Assembly: GCA_050944355.1 (NCBI GenBank)
Contig: JBMNQX010000002.1
Coordinates: 124,001-188,000 of the forward strand
DNA length: 64,000 nt
Source of the DNA: UBA4285 sp050944355
GTDB taxonomy: Bacteria > Bacillota > Clostridia > Lachnospirales > Lachnospiraceae
Direction of reading: 5' to 3'
Every line of letters begins with the position of its first letter. Position 1 is the stretch's first letter. Under the pieces are notes generated by a model. That model saw only the letters and a program-made list of their open reading frames with translations. It made no database searches and had not been told where the DNA came from. Below, one piece after another: positions 62,087-64,000 of this stretch. A program made the position numbers and the translations under genes.

Positions 62087-64000
62087 TCACAGAGAGACGA
62101 TATTCTCTATAATTTCCGGATCGATTCTGTCATTCCCGTCAAACTGTTCAGAGACAAGGTATTCAAAGATGGCGGACTGCAGTGCCCTTGCCTCCGGGTA
62201 CTGCTGCAGATCCTGCAGCCCCAGTGAAGAGAAGAGAATCCGGCCGTTCAGGCACGTTCCGGCAAAAATCTGAGCCATATGCCGAAGTTTCGCAAAGCTG
62301 TCCATTTCGGTCACGATCGGATGAACGGAGGCAGGCACGATCACCGCCTGCCGGTTCGCCATCGGCCACCACTGCCAGTTGGCGTGAAATTCTGTCGGAA
62401 ATTTCTCAAAAAGAGGGCAGGATGTGTCGATGAACTGTCCCATGCCGCCCGCCTGGTCCGGAAAAGTGCCGACCGACCAGAAGTCGGTCGTGAACTGTCC
62501 GCGCACAGACCCGGGGAGAGTTTCCGGCGTCGAAGCCGGCGAAAGATAGACAATTCCGCCGCCTGCCAGAATCTTTCTTGCTTCATCGGAAAATGTCCGG
62601 AACACATGAACATTTTCCGGACATACGGGCGCTGAGTCCGGGTAAATCCAGACCGGCCAGGAGGCGCTCTTTCCCGCAAAGTCAATCCGAAGATCAAAGC
62701 GCGCCGGAGCAGAAAGACCCGCGAGCGGTATTTTGAAGTGCCCGGCGTCTGTCAGCCTGCCGAAGGCGGCTTTTACGGGGGCTCCGGTGAGATGCGATTC
62801 AGTCATTTTTCCCGGCTGCGGGACACTTCCGGTCTCTTCGTGCAGGGTGAGACGGATTTCCGGCGCGCCGGTGCGGTTTTCCCGGCTGTAATTGGCGATT
62901 TTCAGGTCGAACTCCAGCGTGTCCGACACGGTGTACGTCCGGCGGTCCATCAGGACGAGCGGCGTGAAATCCGTGAAAAATGAGCGGAAATTCTCCGACT
63001 TTGAGAACGGATAGGGCTTCGGCTGCATATGACTGTTCAGCATGCCGACGAGCGCCGTCCCCTGTCCCGGGAAATCCTGAAGTCCGAGAAGCGACAGCCC
63101 GGACATCTCCGGCGTCCGCATAACCGCCTCCACTTCCTCCCGGTACGCAAGCCGTGCGATTTCACCCGTCGCGGCGACATACCTGTCCCAGTGTTCAAGC
63201 ATCCCGCGCCGGGCGGCGTCTTTCCTCACCGCCTCAAAATTCGCCGGCTCTGTGACGCCGCGAAACTCACCGATTTCTCCGAAATCCGGCAGCACTTCAT
63301 ACTGTCCGACTTCAAAGGCGTAGACGGGCTGATCTGACTCGCGGCGTATTTTGCGGACGATATCGCTGTAGTTGTGCCGGGTATCCGGGTAGTCATTGTT
63401 TATAAAGCCGCCGAGCGGGCAGCCTGATCCTGTGCCGCGCAGATGTTCGCCCTTGTATGCCATGGCCGTGTGAAAATCGTTGAAATCCGCAGTCTGCTGC
63501 CGCTCTCTCGCGCCATTGGAGGCATTGGCGTAGAGCCGGCTGTCATCAAATTTTCGCGCCGCCTTTAGAAGATCGGCCATGTTCGCGTAACCGGCGGCAT
63601 TTGTCGCGAGTTCATTGCCGAGCGTCAGCATGACAAATGAAGGATGGTTTGCGAACAGTCTGAGCACGGATATGAGTTCCCGCAGATAGTACGATCGGCT
63701 CACGTCATCTGAGAGCGCGTGATCCGGGTCCCAGTCGTTGAGCTCCGGCTCGACCATCATGCCCATCTTATCGGCCGCCGTGAGTGCGGCCTCCGGCGGG
63801 ATGTGAGAGTGGAAGCGGACGAGGTTGACGCCGTACGACTTGTAAGTCTTCATGACAGAAATCCAGGTATCGGTATCCATCGGCTCATAACCCGTCTCGG
63901 GGAACACCGCGCAGTTTGCCTCGGAACGCAGGAAAAAAGCCCGCCCGTTGAGCGTCAGCCGGTGATCGGAGTTGACGGCGATGCGGCGCAGACCGAAGGA
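62087..64000 (-). CDS. GH2 beta-glycosidase (N-terminus outside window)
   Basis: The C-terminal 637 residues of a family 2 glycosidase. At the window edge the frame reads SFGLRRIAVNSDHRLTLNGR, then AFFLRSEANCAVFPETG, which is the start of the GH2 barrel, so the sugar-binding and sandwich domains lie beyond the window. The acid/base Glu is in MLTLGNELA and the likely nucleophile Glu in YAFEVGQYEVLP. A C-terminal beta-sandwich and ThuA/GATase-like region (DEARKILAGGGIVYLSP) follow. Substrate may be a beta-galactoside, glucuronide or mannoside. First visible gene of the reverse-strand GH2-PAP2-GH36 group. Confidence 0.88.
   Translation of the reverse strand, partial: SFGLRRIAVNSDHRLTLNGRAFFLRSEANCAVFPETGYEPMDTDTWISVMKTYKSYGVNLVRFHSHIPPEAALTAADKMGMMVEPELNDWDPDHALSDDVSRSYYLRELISVLRLFANHPSFVMLTLGNELATNAAGYANMADLLKAARKFDDSRLYANASNGARERQQTADFNDFHTAMAYKGEHLRGTGSGCPLGGFINNDYPDTRHNYSDIVRKIRRESDQPVYAFEVGQYEVLPDFGEIGEFRGVTEPANFEAVRKDAARRGMLEHWDRYVAATGEIARLAYREEVEAVMRTPEMSGLSLLGLQDFPGQGTALVGMLNSHMQPKPYPFSKSENFRSFFTDFTPLVLMDRRTYTVSDTLEFDLKIANYSRENRTGAPEIRLTLHEETGSVPQPGKMTESHLTGAPVKAAFGRLTDAGHFKIPLAGLSAPARFDLRIDFAGKSASWPVWIYPDSAPVCPENVHVFRTFSDEARKILAGGGIVYLSPASTPETLPGSVRGQFTTDFWSVGTFPDQAGGMGQFIDTSCPLFEKFPTEFHANWQWWPMANRQAVIVPASVHPIVTEMDSFAKLRHMAQIFAGTCLNGRILFSSLGLQDLQQYPEARALQSAIFEYLVSEQFDGNDRIDPEIIENIVSL

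Noticed and set aside
1..64000. CRISPR arrays, insertion sequences, integrases, rRNA genes
   Set aside because: No regularly spaced repeats, transposase or integrase motifs, or rRNA signatures were seen on reading both strands.

Overview
The window is a gene-dense, moderately GC-rich chromosomal segment of a Gram-positive anaerobe, most likely a member of Clostridia and plausibly Lachnospiraceae. This placement is inferred from gene content: CodY, MecA, an Ile-specific T-box leader in front of ileS, rpsB-tsf, a dprA-topA-codY string, a sortase-type surface protein with a Thr-rich stalk, HypF (hydrogenase maturation) and a two-FeoA feo operon. No phage, insertion sequence, CRISPR array or rRNA was seen. 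One tRNA gene (Pro, anticodon CGG) is present. The window cuts hypF at its left edge and a GH2 glycosidase at its right edge.

Layout. 1-6.8 kb: C-terminal HypF, a GH31 alpha-glycosidase, a deoD-mtnA pair suited to 5'-deoxynucleoside salvage, and a convergent DapA/NanA-family aldolase. 7-12 kb: a large VWA surface protein, a membrane-anchored metallophosphoesterase and the two-subunit Fe-S serine dehydratase. 12-16.3 kb: a tightly coupled run of an inositol-phosphatase-like gene, thiD, cytX and a histidine phosphatase with an unusual C-terminal domain. 16.3-19.7 kb: metY, a divergent plsY, then an acidic-tailed membrane protein paired with a small NifX-like protein. 19.7-20.6 kb: a decayed stretch holding remnants of at least two, perhaps three, genes. 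20.6-24.3 kb: feoA-feoA-feoB plus a Cys-rich FeoB partner, divergent from a second NifX-like gene. 24.3-31 kb: an unknown membrane protein, a NUDIX-amidase-VanZ operon, and trkA-trkH. 31-40.9 kb: T-box-ileS, glgP, a GH112 phosphorylase, a HAD phosphatase and upp. 40.9-52.1 kb: an unknown membrane protein, comM-dprA-topA-codY, rpsB-tsf, mecA, an S66 carboxypeptidase and an M20 amidohydrolase. 52.2-64 kb: an alpha/beta hydrolase, a glutaminase-A-like protein, tRNA-Pro, a YczE-like membrane protein, a SRAP protein, phosphoglucomutase, and a reverse-strand group of GH2, PAP2 and GH36.

How it fits together. Several genes point to glycan foraging: GH31, GH36 and GH2 hydrolases, a GH112 galactosyl phosphorylase, a possible sialic-acid-type aldolase, glycogen phosphorylase and phosphoglucomutase. 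GH112 substrates of the lacto-N-biose/galacto-N-biose type would fit a gut mucin or milk-glycan user, but this is inference. The most novel-looking material is a pair of NifX-like paralogs sharing an FLPR(D/E)L signature, found without nitrogenase genes, one of them back-to-back with the ferrous-iron operon. Also notable are a probable operator inside the feo promoter, an ileS T-box with a non-canonical antiterminator bulge, and several promoters and terminators that overlap each other.
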